Positions 48,989 to 61,820 are shown, counted from the stretch's first letter. The stretch is DNA of 64,000 bases from Scytalidium lignicola (GCA_002812745.2 NCSJ02000156.1:32775-96774); one strand, 5' to 3'. Numbers and translations: made by a program. The notes: generated from the sequence alone by a model not told the origin.

Positions 48989-49327
48989 TTAGAACTACTT
49001 TAAAAATGGCTGTACATTGTAACTCTTAAAACGCTTAAATCTGTAGAGTTTTCCCAATCATATGCTAATTGCCTAATTGGGAATAGCTCCAAATCCTTCC
49101 TCTATAAGATCTTTTGTTCTGTTACTTATGTTGTCATGTTCTACTTATTCTACTACTTCCAATTACACCTTATTCATATCTAACAGTTGTTTCAAAGTGT
49201 TAGATAGCTTTTCTTTGGTCATGGAATCAGCTGGATTTGTGGTTCCTTCAATCTATCGTACCTCAGCAATCTAACGTTGTTCATACGCTTAGTAAAGGTA
49301 TATTATGTTGATTATAAGCTACTTTTC

Positions 49328-49516
49328 CTATGTAGTTCTTAACTTGATAAGATAATTGTACAATGACCTAGAATCTATATATATAACCAGTGAGAGGTTG
49401 ATTTTAAGGATTCCTTTGATAGTTGACTTAATTGTAACTTCTATATTAAACTTATAAGTTATTCTATACAGTTTTAAGGTTAAAACACTATGTATAACCT
49501 TCTTGTACTTGATCAA
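49328..49516 (-). pseudogene. Fossil copia RNase H segment, copy B
   Basis: The minus-strand translation contains LSLVIYIDSRSLYNYLIKL, the same segment as at 48217-48417 with transition-type changes. It sits at the same distance from LTR B as the first copy does from LTR A. Confidence 0.55.
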
Positions 49517-52500
49517 TGTCCAATGTAATATATTTACATTTCCTTTCTAGTTTATGAATACTATGATATAACTAATTTATAATGATAAGTCTTTGTTATT
49601 CATAAATGAGGTGTTTATAAAGATTAATAGTTGTAATGTTTCCTTATCAAGCTTGACAAATTGTATTCTCTTGATAACATTTTAGATTTGCTATTATAAG
49701 TGTTTATTCAATGATTTCATGTCTTCCTAGCTAGGATTGATAGTTTAAGTAGTTATTAATAGGTTGTATAATGCTTCTGGTTAGTAAACTAAAGTTATAT
49801 AAGCTTTTTGAGTATATTATACAATATATTGCTCCTTGGTAATAAGGTTTTAGTATATAATTCCTTATAAGCTTGTTATAATAGCTGATTTCCTGGTTAT
49901 AAGTTGTAGATTAATATACTAATGCTCTTGAGTAAGTGAAATTCTAATATTATTTAATTGTATAATATTCTCATTGAACTTAATTCCCTTGTTGATAGTT
50001 AATGTTTTATATTCTTTTGCTAGAAAATTAGCCTTTTTCAACTGTTTTTGCTTAAGTTTAGCAAATTAAATATCTTTAACAAACAAAATATTATTAGTTT
50101 AGAGCTTTATAATATTAAAAGGTTCAGTATTATACAATAAGCAAAGGTTATATGTTGATGGTTTCATAATAAGCACCTTGACATAATAAGAGTAGTAGGT
50201 CTGGAACTAGTAGTTTCCAACTTCAAAGACTTTGTAAAGTAGTTTTACAACTTGTAAAATTGAACCTTCATGGAGACTAAGTTGTTTTATAAGCTTTAGA
50301 AGTAATTATATGTAGAAATCCTGATTTAGCAAAGTGGTAGACTATACATATACTTATAAAATGTCTTGTAAGTATAAGCTTATGTCTTTGTACTTTATAG
50401 TAATGATATAAAGAATAATATACTGGTTAACATGTTGAATAATAAGTGATTAAGTCAAAACAAGTTTCTTCTTATTATTCTTATAAGCTTATACTACAAA
50501 GTATAACTTTTTAAAAGCTTTTTTAGTTCTTTTATTTTTGATTTCGTTTACAAACTTAATATTAAATATATATATATTGTTAAGTATATTTTGAGGGTCT
50601 ATAGTCTTGAAAACGCCNTTTTTCGAGTAATCTTAATATTTCAACTTGATATAAAGTTGCAAATTGAGGTTTTAGTTCCTTCTCTTATAAGAAAGTAATG
50701 ATTTTGAGATATTTATAAGGTTTTCTACATTTATACTTTACTGGTAATACTAGTAGTAGAGCAATGGTTATAGTTGACTTGTTAAGCTCTTCTTAGTGCT
50801 CTTTAGTGTTTGTAGTTTTTGGTTCTAGTTTTGATAACTTGATTTTATCAATTCCTTTTGTAAGCATAAGGTATGGTTTTACAATTGTTGACCTGAATAG
50901 TATATTCTTATATGGTAATGCTAATATATATGTTTCTTTGTTTATACTTACAAGTTTGTATAACCTTTCTTAACTTTTGTTCTAACCTGTATTTCTTACT
51001 CTCTACATGAGAACATCTGAATTCAATGGTAAGTTATGAATAATGTTTATATTAAGGTTATTGTATATGTTGATTATGTTTTGTACTTGTTGTTTTGCTT
51101 TGATTTTATTAATTTTCTCCATAGCCTTCTTGATTATTATAGCTTTTTAGTTAATAATTAAGGTTAAAATGTTAAGTTTTGATATGTATAAGTAAGTGTT
51201 ATAAACTAATAATGTAAGGATAAGTCTGTCAAGTCTTACAAAATCATTAACAGCTTTGAACACTATTTATAAAGTTATATTCTTGTTAAGATTATGGATT
51301 TCAATTATAATTATCTAGTAAGTATATTGTATAAGTATATAATATTGTTTAACATAGCTAATTGAGTTGTAAGCTTTTATTAAGACTACTTTTAAGGTTA
51401 TTCTCATAGTTGTAATACTTTATTAAAACTTTTTATTAACGAAGTTCNTTTTTAATGTTAGTTATAATCTAGTCTGGAAGTCCTAGGTAAATGTCAATCT
51501 AATAAGCTTGTAAGGTGTTTTAAGTGTACTTTATATTGATATTTTAAAGTTATTTACCAGCTTAATAATATATTCCTTTATTAATGATGTAAAGTACAAG
51601 TTTGTTATCAATGTAGAAGATGTTAATGATAATAGAGTAGTTAAAGTTAATGTTGTCTTATAAGTTAAATCTGAACTTTCTTAGAGACTTCTTATGGTGT
51701 TGGCAATAAACATAAAACTTGGTAAGGTATTTTAATATGTTCTTATTGACATTATAGTCTGTACAGTCTAATATACATTGTAATTTAGCTATTAACAAGT
51801 GGTCAAAATGTTGGTATAAATGTTATAATTCTATGTTAGTCAAGAAACAAGGGTTTTTCTTTAGTAAATCAAAAATAAGAGTATGTAAAGATATGTCTTA
51901 AAGTAGAAAGTTGTAGCTGAATTGTTATATGACTAGAACACTTTCTCATGAAGTAACAAGTAAGTTTATAAGGTTGTTGAAATATATGCTCAATTAGTCT
52001 ATATCTGTTAAGTATAGCAAAAAGGGAGTAGTCAATTTAACTATATAGAATTCAATTTGCTTAATTAATGTATTCATTAATATAGAACTTATTGAAGTTA
52101 TGCTCTTAATTCTGAATTGTATTGTTATTATGCCTTTAGTTATAGTATTCAGTGTTATAGTTTGGTCTACTCATTATAAAGCTTCAAATTGACTATAACT
52201 GACTATAAAGTGCTTTATAGCTTTTATATTAATTAAGATTTTATAAAATTATCTTAAATTATACTTTATTAAGCTTTTTGTGCTGTATACTTTTGTTATG
52301 GTTATTGTAAAAGNTTTTTAAGTTAAATTCTTAAAAATAATTCTCAGTTGTTAACACTTTAATAGTTAATTAATATAAGAAAATGTTATTAACTAGTTCT
52401 ATAATAATTAATATAGCTAATTCTACTAGGAAACNTTTTATATGAAATAAAGAATATAGTTATAGTAAAGAATGTAGTTTTAAGTTAATTAAGTTCCTTA

Positions 52501-54518
52501 GAATTTATTTTTATATTATCATAAGCAAATAAATTCTTAAAAGTAAGGTTTAATTTATCTTTTTCAAAGTTACTTCCTTTACAATTAATAATATATTGTT
52601 TGAACTATTTATTAAAATATTATTTAGAATTATAAATACTAAAGCTAAATTTACTTATATTTTTAGCTTTAAAATGTGTTTTCTTTATATTTTACTCTTC
52701 TTACAAGTGTTTTTTATGATTAATATCTTTTCCTTTTGTATATAAAGTATTTTCCTTATGTTTAAGAGTATAAAGGAGTATATTTGAAGTTTTGTAAATT
52801 GAATTGTTAACTTGTTCTACAATTAGTATAATAATAATAGTTTATAAAGTAAATTTCACTATAGTATTTTTTACTTTTTTTTTTCTTTTTTGTACAATAT
52901 GATAAACAGGAAAGGTTTGTTGATAAGTTGTTTTAAGTCTTCTAATAAGTCTAAAATAGTATATTTATACATTAAAGATTTTTAATAAGTGATAATTAAC
53001 TTTTTGTAAAGAATATTAATTGTTTTATAAGTTAGTTAAAGGTTATATTAAAGCTTTTAAAGCTTGTTAATAAGCAATTATATGTTCTTAAACATTAATT
53101 TTCTAAAGTTTATAGTTATAATCAAAGTTAATGTTATGTTTTCTTATTTAGTATAGATTTAATAATAATATATAAGTTTTTTGTAAAAGTTGTATAAGTA
53201 AGTATATACTTCTTTAAACATGCATTTAACAAGGTTGTTAACAATAAAATAACCTTTTACTAGCTTTGTTAATATAGTAAAGAACACTTTAATATAGAAT
53301 TCTTCTAGTAATTTTATTTATTTATAATAACTCTTAAAGATTATTAACTTGTATTTAAAGCTACTAGTTGTTTTATTATACTTTTAATCTTCTGTGTACA
53401 TTTTAATAATATTAAAAACTTATTTTATGTATATAAGCTAAGTTAAAAGTAATAATAATAAGTTAAGTTTATAATTAAAGTTGTGATTTTGTTATAACTT
53501 GTAGAATTATTGATAATTGTTTTAAAAAGTTATAAAAGTCAAAAAAGTACTTGATTTTTAGTTTATATATATTAAACTATAAACTTTAAAGCTAATTTAA
53601 GCGTTTATAAAGTAGATAACTATAGGAAATGTAATAATTATAAAGGTAATAAGTCTTTTTTAAAGGTTTTAAGAAGTATATTAAAAGTTTTCTTCATTTT
53701 ATAAGTATTATTCNTTTTTTTAAATAATGTTCACAAAAGTTTGAACAATTGTAATAGTTTTAATATTGTACATTATATGTATATTATTATAATAAAAGCA
53801 ATTTTGTAAACTTTGTATCTTTTTTTAAATAATAACCTTAAAAGTATCAACTGTAAAGTTCTTAAAATCTTCTTAGAATAAGTTTTATAAGTTTATATTA
53901 TTAGTTTTATTAAGATAATACTTATAAACTTTAATAGTTAAGTATTCTTGTATATCATTTATAATAATATTCTTAAAGTTTATTCTTTATTCTTATTTCT
54001 TGATTAATACTATTTAATTTATTTTTATAATGTTTTTCATTACCCTTATAATAGTTTCTAGTTTATTTTCCTTTATATTTTCTATTATGTCTTTTATTTT
54101 TATTATGTTTCTTGTTATTCCTAAACTTTACATTACTGTTTACTAGTATTAACATAAATGTTTGAGCAGTTAAAAAGTAAAGCTAATTATACTTAAGTAC
54201 AAAAAGTATTTATTTGTAAGTAATAAACTTTATAGTCTTAAAAGCTTAAATAAATATCTTTAAAAGTATAATAGCTTTTTAGTTTTCCTGATTATTACAA
54301 TTCTGTAAACTCTTAAATTCTTTTGTATACTTGTAAAAGTTTATAGTTTTGTAATAAAAGTAAAAGTAAGATAAAAGATTATAATTCTAATATGTTGTTT
54401 TTAGTTTATAAAAAGAATAATAAAGAATGTAAGTAGTTTTTGAATAGAAATTAACAAAAATGAATAATNAAAAAAATAGTTTTTCGAATAAAATTAATCA
54501 ATTAGCTAATTATACAAC

Positions 54519-54773
54519 TTTATAAGTAGACTACTTAATATTTAACTAAATATATTATTTTTAGCAAAAACAAGTTTAACAACAATAATTATAAAAGTAA
54601 ACTGTTAAACATCTAACTAATCAAGTTATAATTTGATAAATAACTGTTTTCCCTTTTAACTAAGTGGATTTCAGCTTTATAAGTAAACTGTTAAACGTTT
54701 AACTGAACAGAAGTTGTAATCTCTTAAGATTTAGCTTTAAAAGTAAACTGCTTAATATTCAACTGATTAAACA
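54519..54773. repeat. Four degenerate 30-bp repeats beside LTR C
   Basis: Units near 54519, 54590, 54677 and 54736 share AAGTAAACTGTTAAAC followed by an AACTGA-like tail. They are spaced about 60-87 bp apart and lie in what would be the 5' leader of the copia element on the minus strand. Confidence 0.6.
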
Positions 54774-54807
54774 ATAATCTCCTGATTTATATGTATAAAC
54801 TGATCAA

Positions 54808-55000
54808 TATCAGTTTACCTGTAGTATATAATATAGTACATAATATACATAATATACTATTGTACTATTTTATAGTTTATTTTATGATTAAGAGTAAAAA
54901 AGCAAAGTTATTAAAGTTTTACTCATTCTTACTACTTAATCAGGACTAGCTTACAAGGGCATGTGAATATCACGTGTACATAACCACTATTCTACTAACA
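54808..55000 (-). repeat. Copia-type LTR, copy C (5' LTR of the 6.2-kb element)
   Basis: This is the most decayed of the three copies over its first half. The second half keeps the AGGACTAGCTTACAAGGGCA block and ends TACTAACA. Confidence 0.75.
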
Positions 55001-55375
55001 ATTACTTTGTTTATCTTATGTTTAATAATATACTTATTAATAAAAATATAATTTAAAAAGTTTAAAAGCTTTTAATCCTTTTGTTTAAAATATTAAATAA
55101 GCTTTTTTGTTATTATTTTATTTATAAGATATAATTATCTTTTATATCTTTAATATTAGATTTTTATATTGTTTAAAATACAAATGATTACTTTGTTGAA
55201 TATTTTAACTTTTATATACTTTTAAATTTTCTTGACTATAAATAATTTAAGCTTTTTCTGCATAAAAGCTATAAGCTTACACTTAAATTACTTTGAATAT
55301 TTATCTAGTTTACTAAACTTTAAATTAGATTTGTTATCAGTGTACAATTACTCTTTTTTTNATAATATTTTAAAC

Positions 55376-55640
55376 TGTTGAATTTAACACATTTAACTCT
55401 TTTACAATATAAGCTATTTTTTTGCCTTCTTCAGCTTTTCCAATGATTTTACCTTTGATATATAGAGAAAGATCTTTATAAGGAATAATATTATTATCAA
55501 TATAACTTAAAGGACATCATAGTGTAGCCATTGAATTGAGTTGAAGTTGTTATAGAAGATGAAGGAGAACGTGGATTATTAAGCACACCCACTGTATTCT
55601 CCATTATTTCCTAAATCCGCTGCATTGTTCTTGGTAATCT
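55376..55640 (-). pseudogene. N-terminal stub of a second Tc1/mariner transposase
   Basis: On the minus strand the stretch reads a Met-initiated Ser/Thr-rich segment, then, after a break, DLSLYIKGKIIGKAEEGK and IAYIVKELNVLNSTV. This resembles the helix-turn-helix of Tc1-type transposases (compare LSPNSRSRIVGARDNG in the copy at 22 kb). The reading ends at a stop near 55376 and the DDE domain is not readable further left. It differs from the 21-kb element and has no visible terminal repeats. Confidence 0.5.
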
Positions 55641-56248
55641 GTTATTCTAAGGTAAACATGGTTAAAGCTAGCTTATGCTTAAGCTAAATTGTTGTTTAAA
55701 CATTAACGAGAGTAAGTGTAATTTAAAGTCTGAGTAATGTATAAAAAATTAAGATAAAGTAATCGTTTCATATTATAATTGTATAACATATATACATATG
55801 TATATAATTAGCTATCTCAGGGATTACATTTCATTTATGAAATTTGTCCTCAGTGTGACGATGTTGCAAAGTGTTCAAGTAATTGTAAATCGTTGTAATT
55901 TCGTTATAACTCAATCTTAGCTCCTCGGAATGGTAAGTTTATAGCGCTCACCGCGTACAGGTGTTGAGTCTCGAGGGCCCAAATGGAATAGGAAGGGGGC
56001 GGGATAGAATATATTATCCCATCGCCACGGAAAATACTCTTGTAGTAACACGACAATCATCGGACACATAGTATCATGCTGGTTGTAAAAATATCTAACG
56101 TCCATGTGTTGGATACATCAGCAATCCAGGCTACATCAGTCAATTCAATAATAGCTAATTCAAGTACTTCACGGTCATGTATTGTACCACCTTGAATTTT
56201 TGATCAATACCTTATCATTTACTCAAATTCTACTACATATCAGACTTT
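55641..56248. other. AT-rich edge of the repeat block
   Basis: AT content falls off through this stretch. A short minus-strand frame at 55917-56105 has no recognisable content. Otherwise this is the 3' flank of the oxidoreductase gene. Confidence 0.4.
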
Positions 56249-57244
56249 TCACGGTATGACTACTACTACTTTTGCGCCACCCTCATACTCCATGAATCGA
56301 TGTGCCTCGATAATATCCTCTATATCGAACGTCTTAATAGGCAACTTCATCTTACCGTCCTCAAACAGCTTTGCGATGTCTTCGAGAGGCGTTGCCAGCA
56401 GATCGTCGCTGCTCCCGCCGTACGTCGTCAGGTAACAGCCCTTGGGGATCGTAGGCAACGGGCTGAAGGAATCAAGCACCCACTTGCCCCCTGCAATGCC
56501 GGTCATGCACTGGATGCCACCGGGCTTGAGGGTTTTGAGCGAATCTGCCATGGTGACAACGCCGATAAGTTCGAGCACCTTGTCGATGCCTTCAGGATAC
56601 CGTCTTCGGATCTCATCAACAATAGAGCCGGTGTCAATCACGACATCGTCGGCACCCTGCTCTCGCAGCAGAGCCTCTCGCTCCGACTTGCGAGAGGTGG
56701 ACACAACGAATGCGCCGTGCTGCTTAGCCAGGGCAGCTGCAGCGAGACCGATGGTCGTAGTGCCGCCGCGGATGAGAAGACGGTCGCCGGGCTGGAGCTT
56801 CAGAGGGCCAAACAAGCTTCCCCAAGCCGTCTGCATGGTTTCTGGTAGCGCGCCTAGGACGCTCCATGGCAGGGTAGTGTTAATGGGCTTGACTTGCGTT
56901 GCCTTGACGCACGTGAACTCAGCGTATCCCCCATCATACATACGGCCCATATCACCCATGGCCGTAACCACCGTCTGGCCCTTGGCGAATTCGTTGGAGG
57001 GAGCTTCTTCAACGATGCCGGTTGCCTCTATTCCGAGGATGCGTGGGAAGACAACCCCAGGCGAGTAGCCCTGTCTAGTGAACATCTCGGCCCTGTTGAG
57101 GCCAAAGGCCTTGACCCGGATCAGGACTTCACCAACCTTGGGCACTGGCCGCGGGTAGTTGTGATGGATCTTCAAAACCTCGGGTCCGCCCTTCTCGTGG
57201 ACGACTATGGCGCGCATGGTCTGCGTGGGCACTCTGGCTGACAT
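56249..57244 (-). CDS. Quinone oxidoreductase-like MDR family enzyme
   Basis: This is an NAD(P)H-dependent reductase of the medium-chain dehydrogenase/reductase superfamily, quinone oxidoreductase branch, about 331 residues. Motifs: MRAIVVHEKGGPEVL at the N-terminus, PKVGEVLIRVKAFGLNRAE, the GROES-fold segment PRILGIEATGIV, the cofactor-binding stretch LLIRGGTTTIGLAAAALA, and GADDVVID. Zinc-ligand cysteines are not evident. The start at 57244 (MSARVPTQTMRAIV) is preferred; an in-frame ATG 40 codons upstream adds an atypical Cys-rich stretch. The gene has no introns and is clearly GC-rich (36 of 60 bases G or C in one sampled line, against about 26 of 60 in FAS beta). Together with the repeat block in between, this argues against membership of the cluster. 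Confidence 0.88.
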   Translation of the reverse strand: MSARVPTQTMRAIVVHEKGGPEVLKIHHNYPRPVPKVGEVLIRVKAFGLNRAEMFTRQGYSPGVVFPRILGIEATGIVEEAPSNEFAKGQTVVTAMGDMGRMYDGGYAEFTCVKATQVKPINTTLPWSVLGALPETMQTAWGSLFGPLKLQPGDRLLIRGGTTTIGLAAAALAKQHGAFVVSTSRKSEREALLREQGADDVVIDTGSIVDEIRRRYPEGIDKVLELIGVVTMADSLKTLKPGGIQCMTGIAGGKWVLDSFSPLPTIPKGCYLTTYGGSSDDLLATPLEDIAKLFEDGKMKLPIKTFDIEDIIEAHRFMEYEGGAKVVVVIP

Positions 57245-60180
57245 GCTGTGGTCAATAGAAATTGGCGAGGAGCACAGGGATCCACAGAGCGGTACAGGAA
57301 AGTAACAAGACGTAAGATAACACTGACAATGATGTGCGGTAGCTAGAACCATAGACTTGCCCACGGATCAACGGTTTTCGAAGGCTGGGTAGCTGGTTGT
57401 GTCGTTGACCAGTATGCAAATAAACGTCAAGATATGGTGAAGTTTGGATTGCTACGGTATCGGGGAGAGGAGATGTTTTGAAATGAGTTAGTTATGAACA
57501 GTTGTGAATTACTAAGCATCAGGTGGTGCCACGAAACGCAACTCCCAGACCAACAAATAGCGGCCCGTTACAGTACAGTACGTCATCCGTAACACCACTC
57601 CAACTGCTTCTTCCAAGAAGAAATTCAAAGCTCAATTTTCCACGACACCTGCAACTATATACAAAATGTCAATTACTAGGGCGATCTAGACATTGGTTTA
57701 TCTTGTAACCTCAACTTTGCACTTACTACATTTTAAACGGCCTCCTTTTGGCGTTGTATCGCGTGGAATTCCCGGTGGTTATATGTAGCCTCTGTGCGAT
57801 CTTGATAAGCTGACCTTAAGCCTGCACAAGCCTTTGAGTCTCTTCTCTTCTAAATTTTGTCTTGTGAGCTATCTTTGATCCTTGGTCATCTATTTTCGGT
57901 AGTTTTATGCTTAATTTAGCCTCGTAGTTGAGAGGTTCCTTTGCAATACGTGTATTTAGTGCTAATTCACATATTACGGACCATCCGACTAATAGCTCGA
58001 TTGCCGGCTATGAAAGGCTTCGAAGCATCTGCTGAAGTAGAGATTTAACTACAGTGGCCTAGGTCAATAGATATTTAGAACGTTAATTAAGAAGTCTATA
58101 AGAATTCTACGAACCTCCTGCTCTCATTTTGTTGCTAAGCCATTAAACGTGCAACGCTACATTTTCAGGCACAACTGCATCGGGGAACCCAGACTTTACC
58201 GTAAGAAATGTCGATCGTATCAAAAACAGAATAAAATAATATTATCTCCTAGTTAACTGAGAGATTGTAACAAAGTCTGCAGCACACAGGGCTCGAGTGA
58301 CTAAATATTTTTATGTTAATGTTGGACTCGAATCAGCAGCAGCTGGATTGAATTGCTGCACAGAAGACAAGCGCGAGGTCAACTACACTCTTCCGTCAAA
58401 GAGTGACAGGCAAATACAGGCACCTAACAGAGAACACCAATCTTCTAGCGGACCAGGACAGCACACTAGAAGCACATTCATATGTCCCTACCTTCCGCTT
58501 CCGCTCCCGCTGCTAGAACAGCCGGGGGCGTCGCTGGTTGACGCAGTTGGAGCCGTAGGCGATAGCTAGGCTCTGCCAAGCTCCTCCTAGGGCCCCTCTT
58601 TAGCAGACTAACCCTCTTATCGCACATACTCCACTTTGTGCTAATACTATAGCGACTTTAGAGTTCTATGTTGCATGCTTTACAAGTAAGTGGCACTCGC
58701 CACAGCAGTCGAGCATACCTATAAGATAAAACCGAGAAAGGGGAGGGGAGAGTACAATAGCACCAGCAAAGCTCTAGGTCGCATCTAGTTCTGATCAAGT
58801 GCTATCTGACTAGATTTGGGGGTACTCTGGGCTCATGTTGCTGAGCAGGCCATTCCCTTAGGCTTCGTTAGTTATCATGATGCCGTTATTATTAAGAGTG
58901 AGATTCACTGCATTCATTCACATTGCTCTCGCCGTGCTTAAATCTCGCCAGTCTCCAGAGTCTCCTCAATGCCTATCTTCAGTGAGTTTTCGCATATTTT
59001 CAGCCATTCGAACTGGCACCTCCGTAGGAGCAATGGTTGCTTTACAGTCCTGTTAGTTAAGATTCATCGAGTGTGATGCCTTGGTAGTGCATCTGTTATA
59101 TCTATGGGAGATCTGTAGAGAAATTTCTCGTCACCGGTCCGGCTCCAGCTTCGCCCATACTCTTCCACTACACATAAAAATTTCTCATCATCTTCGGGCT
59201 TTCACTTGCTGCATATCACGGTAGGGCTCAGAGAATGGTGCCAGTACTTTGCAAACTATAATAAACGTTAGCATGCAGTAGGAGTTCGAGGAGATACAGG
59301 GAGTATACGATCAGTATGCCGTGTCTATATTTCCTGTGCAACTTCCGCCCAGCTGTGGCAATGTTAAATATGGTCCAGTTGTATTTCATTCGGAGTGTCG
59401 AAGAGGGCATAGCATGCTAGAGACCATGTCTTTGACTGCGGTCCAAAGTCTCTTGTCCTCTGCTACATCACAGGCGCCCTTCTTCACGTTGATACTGATC
59501 TTTGCCCACCACTCACTTACTAACCTCATATCGCTACGGTACGCATTCAACCACATAACCCGATAGCACACCCACATTAATTATCATTTAGTTTTAAGCA
59601 ATATTAAAGTTGTCTTTTACGAACTTAAAGTTAATACTCATGATGTTAGCACTTGTATTACATTATTCATTTCTTTATTTTCAATGTCTTAGTATACGAT
59701 TCTGTATAACGTTTACGCTCATTTTTTATTAGCTTTTTAAATTACAATAACAGAAAGGTATGTTAAAATATCTTAGTTTATTATTACTTTATATATATTA
59801 TATTACAACCATATAACTTCATATATTAGTGGTTTAGTTTATAACTGAGTTACACTTACTTAATTCATTTATTGTTTTCTTCATGTATTATTTCTGTAAA
59901 AGTGAAATAAAAATAAAAAGATATAAAATAATACTTCTAAGTTATATGATTATTGTATATCATGCACTTTCAAATTAATTTTGTATAAAGAGTTATCTTG
60001 ATTATACTGTAATCAGGAGTGTATAACGTTAGTAAATCTTCAAAGTATTCCAAATAAAACTAATTATTATCTTTTCCTGAATTAACCACGTTTGTGTTAA
60101 CAAAAATGGAGGAAGAAGGTTAATGGCACTCGTTTATGAATGGTTAAAAGTTAACGTGGATTTTTCATGTTTTATGTTTC
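57245..60180. other. Gene-poor intergenic region
   Basis: Nearly 3 kb without a supportable gene. Frames at 57523-57708, 58297-58569 (no ATG), 59228-59410 and 59321-59577 overlap on both strands and have no recognised domain. The part 57.3-59.6 kb has ordinary composition, and 59.6-60.18 kb is AT-rich. No tRNA or rRNA pattern was seen. Confidence 0.4.
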
Positions 60181-61820
60181 TTAATTCTTTACGGTTTCAA
60201 GAGAATACTTCTTCCGCAAGATATCGTCATATCTAAGAACTGCACCTAGGATTGTCTGGGCTCCAACACTGCAATTCTCTGGGCTAGCATACTCAAGAGG
60301 CGAATGGGAAATACCATCTCTGCAAGGTGTGAAGACCATGGCAGTCGGGCAAACTAGACGGGTGTAAATCGAGTCATGACCTAGATCATCAACAATAGAA
60401 CATATAAAGATAACAGGAGCCACCCACCAGTATGACTACACAGTTTATCATAGTTATACCCCATATCCTTTGCAGCCTCTTCAACACAGTTGACGGCTGT
60501 TTTATCGAATACACCTGGATCAAAGCTCCAAATATTTTGATAGTTGGTAACGTCGAGACCAGAAGCTGCGGCCGTCTCATAGATAAACTTCTCAATTTGT
60601 TTCTCCATGTCCGTCAGGGTCGATAGATCGGTATGCTGCATACTAAATGAGAAGTCAACAACTGACGGAATGTTACAAAAGTTTTGTGGCGAGCTCTTGA
60701 ATAGTGATACGGTTGCCATTCCAGTCTTAGAATCTCGTCCAATTCGTTCTACCTCGAGTACCATTTTGGATGCTCCTACGAGAGCGTCTTGGCGATTCTA
60801 GGAATTTTTTCAGTTATTGTGACGGACAAAATGAGTGTGACTCACATCCATGTAGGTCGTATCGGTATGCCTAGTGAATCCCCGAAGGCTAACATCGTAC
60901 CAACGCATGCCCTGAATGCTGTCCACAACCCCAACATCAGAACCCGACTTCTCCAGTCGATTCCCTTGCTCAATATGCTATGCCGAGGTTAACAACTGGC
61001 CTCTCAAAGCCAAGCCGAGTTATCCAACTCACCACTTCAAAATGTGCTGATAGAGGGTTTGTCTTATAAGACACCTCTTTGGATCCTAGGTATCCAATCC
61101 TTTTCAGTTCATCCTTGATAGTAATTGAGCGATCCATGGTGTCGGTACATTTATGGGCATAGTCAAGATCCAATTGCTCCGACCAAACTGCCGATGACAT
61201 GCAACCTGGTGGAAATCGAGCACCTTCTTCATTTGTCCAATTGATGACAGTGAAAGGTGCATAGGTTTTCTTCCCGCTCTCACGAAGCACCTTCATGACT
61301 TCGAGGCCCGTAAATACCTCAACATCTCGTCAGATTGAAATTTGATAGCGCGTGCAAAGGAGAATCATACACCCAAAGGTCCGTCAAATTTCCCTCCAGT
61401 TTGGACACTGTCAAGATGAGACCCAACTCCAATGGGCGGGATGTCATTGTCGGTTCCCTCAATGGTAGCCCATTGGGTGCCCATTGCATCAATAGTGTAG
61501 GAGGCACCTAGCTTCCTCACCTCATCTGCGAACCAGTCACGCGCTATCTTGTCATTATCATCACAGGAAAGCCGGGAAAGGCCCCTATCTTTCGCTCCTG
61601 CTATTTTGCATGTTGATTGAAGAGTGTCCCTGGTATTTTACAGTTAGCTAAACTTTAAGACTAGATATCACCGCCTAAATCGATGGTTGAAAGCAACTTA
61701 CCAGATCCTATCTTGTGATACTTTGAGGCCATGAAACGACGAATTGTGACGTACAATTACTTTAGGTACCGCGAACTGGTAACCTGACTTTCTTGTAAAC
61801 GCAGCACGCAGGATAGACAT
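60181..61820 (-). CDS. M20-family N-carbamoyl amino-acid hydrolase / beta-ureidopropionase-like amidohydrolase
   Basis: The family cleaves N-carbamoyl amino acids (or related ureido substrates) using two metal ions. The start at 61820 gives an Arg/Ser-rich N-terminus (MSILRAAFTRKSG) that may be a mitochondrial presequence. Exons then give GLSRLSCDDNDK, GVGSHLDSVQTGGKFDGPLG (metal-binding His and Asp), TVINWTNEEGARFP (metal-binding Glu pair), NPLSAHFE, GVVDSIQGMRWYDVSLRG, RHTDTTYMD and a C-terminal TGHDSIYTRL ... GISHSPLEYASPE segment. Introns at about 61.33, 61.0, 60.8 and 60.4 kb splice in frame, so it looks intact. It diverges from the MFS gene. I see no direct link to the cluster. Confidence 0.85.

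Larger units (their letters stand above)
48795..55000 (-). mobile_element. RIP-decayed copia-type LTR retrotransposon
   Basis: LTRs B and C bound a 6.2-kb stretch, the usual size of a copia element, in minus orientation. The body is extremely AT-rich and carries no long ORF; only an RNase H trace (49328-49516) and a leader-side repeat array (54519-54773) can be recognised. A 1.1-kb partial copy (47693-48794: LTR A plus 3' pol) abuts it in the same orientation. Flanking 5-mers (CTTAG, ATTAC) do not form a clear target duplication, so insertion history or LTR recombination is unresolved. Ns at 50619, 51448, 52315, 52435, 53714 and 54469 all lie beside A or T runs. Confidence 0.7.

Noticed and set aside
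47085..56248. AT-rich block as a centromere or mitochondrial insert
   Set aside because: LTR copies, RNase H fossils and transition-type differences explain it as RIP-decayed transposons.
56249..57244. The MDR gene as the TOXD counterpart of the cluster
   Set aside because: It is of the quinone oxidoreductase branch, lies beyond a 9-kb repeat block and has a different base composition. Membership is not supported.
58297..58569. 90-codon frame as a gene
   Set aside because: No ATG start, no domain, low-complexity Pro/Leu tail and no sensible intron context.
59228..59577. Overlapping frames on both strands as small genes
   Set aside because: They shadow one another and carry no recognised motif. 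One minus-strand frame looks faintly protein-like but not enough to call.
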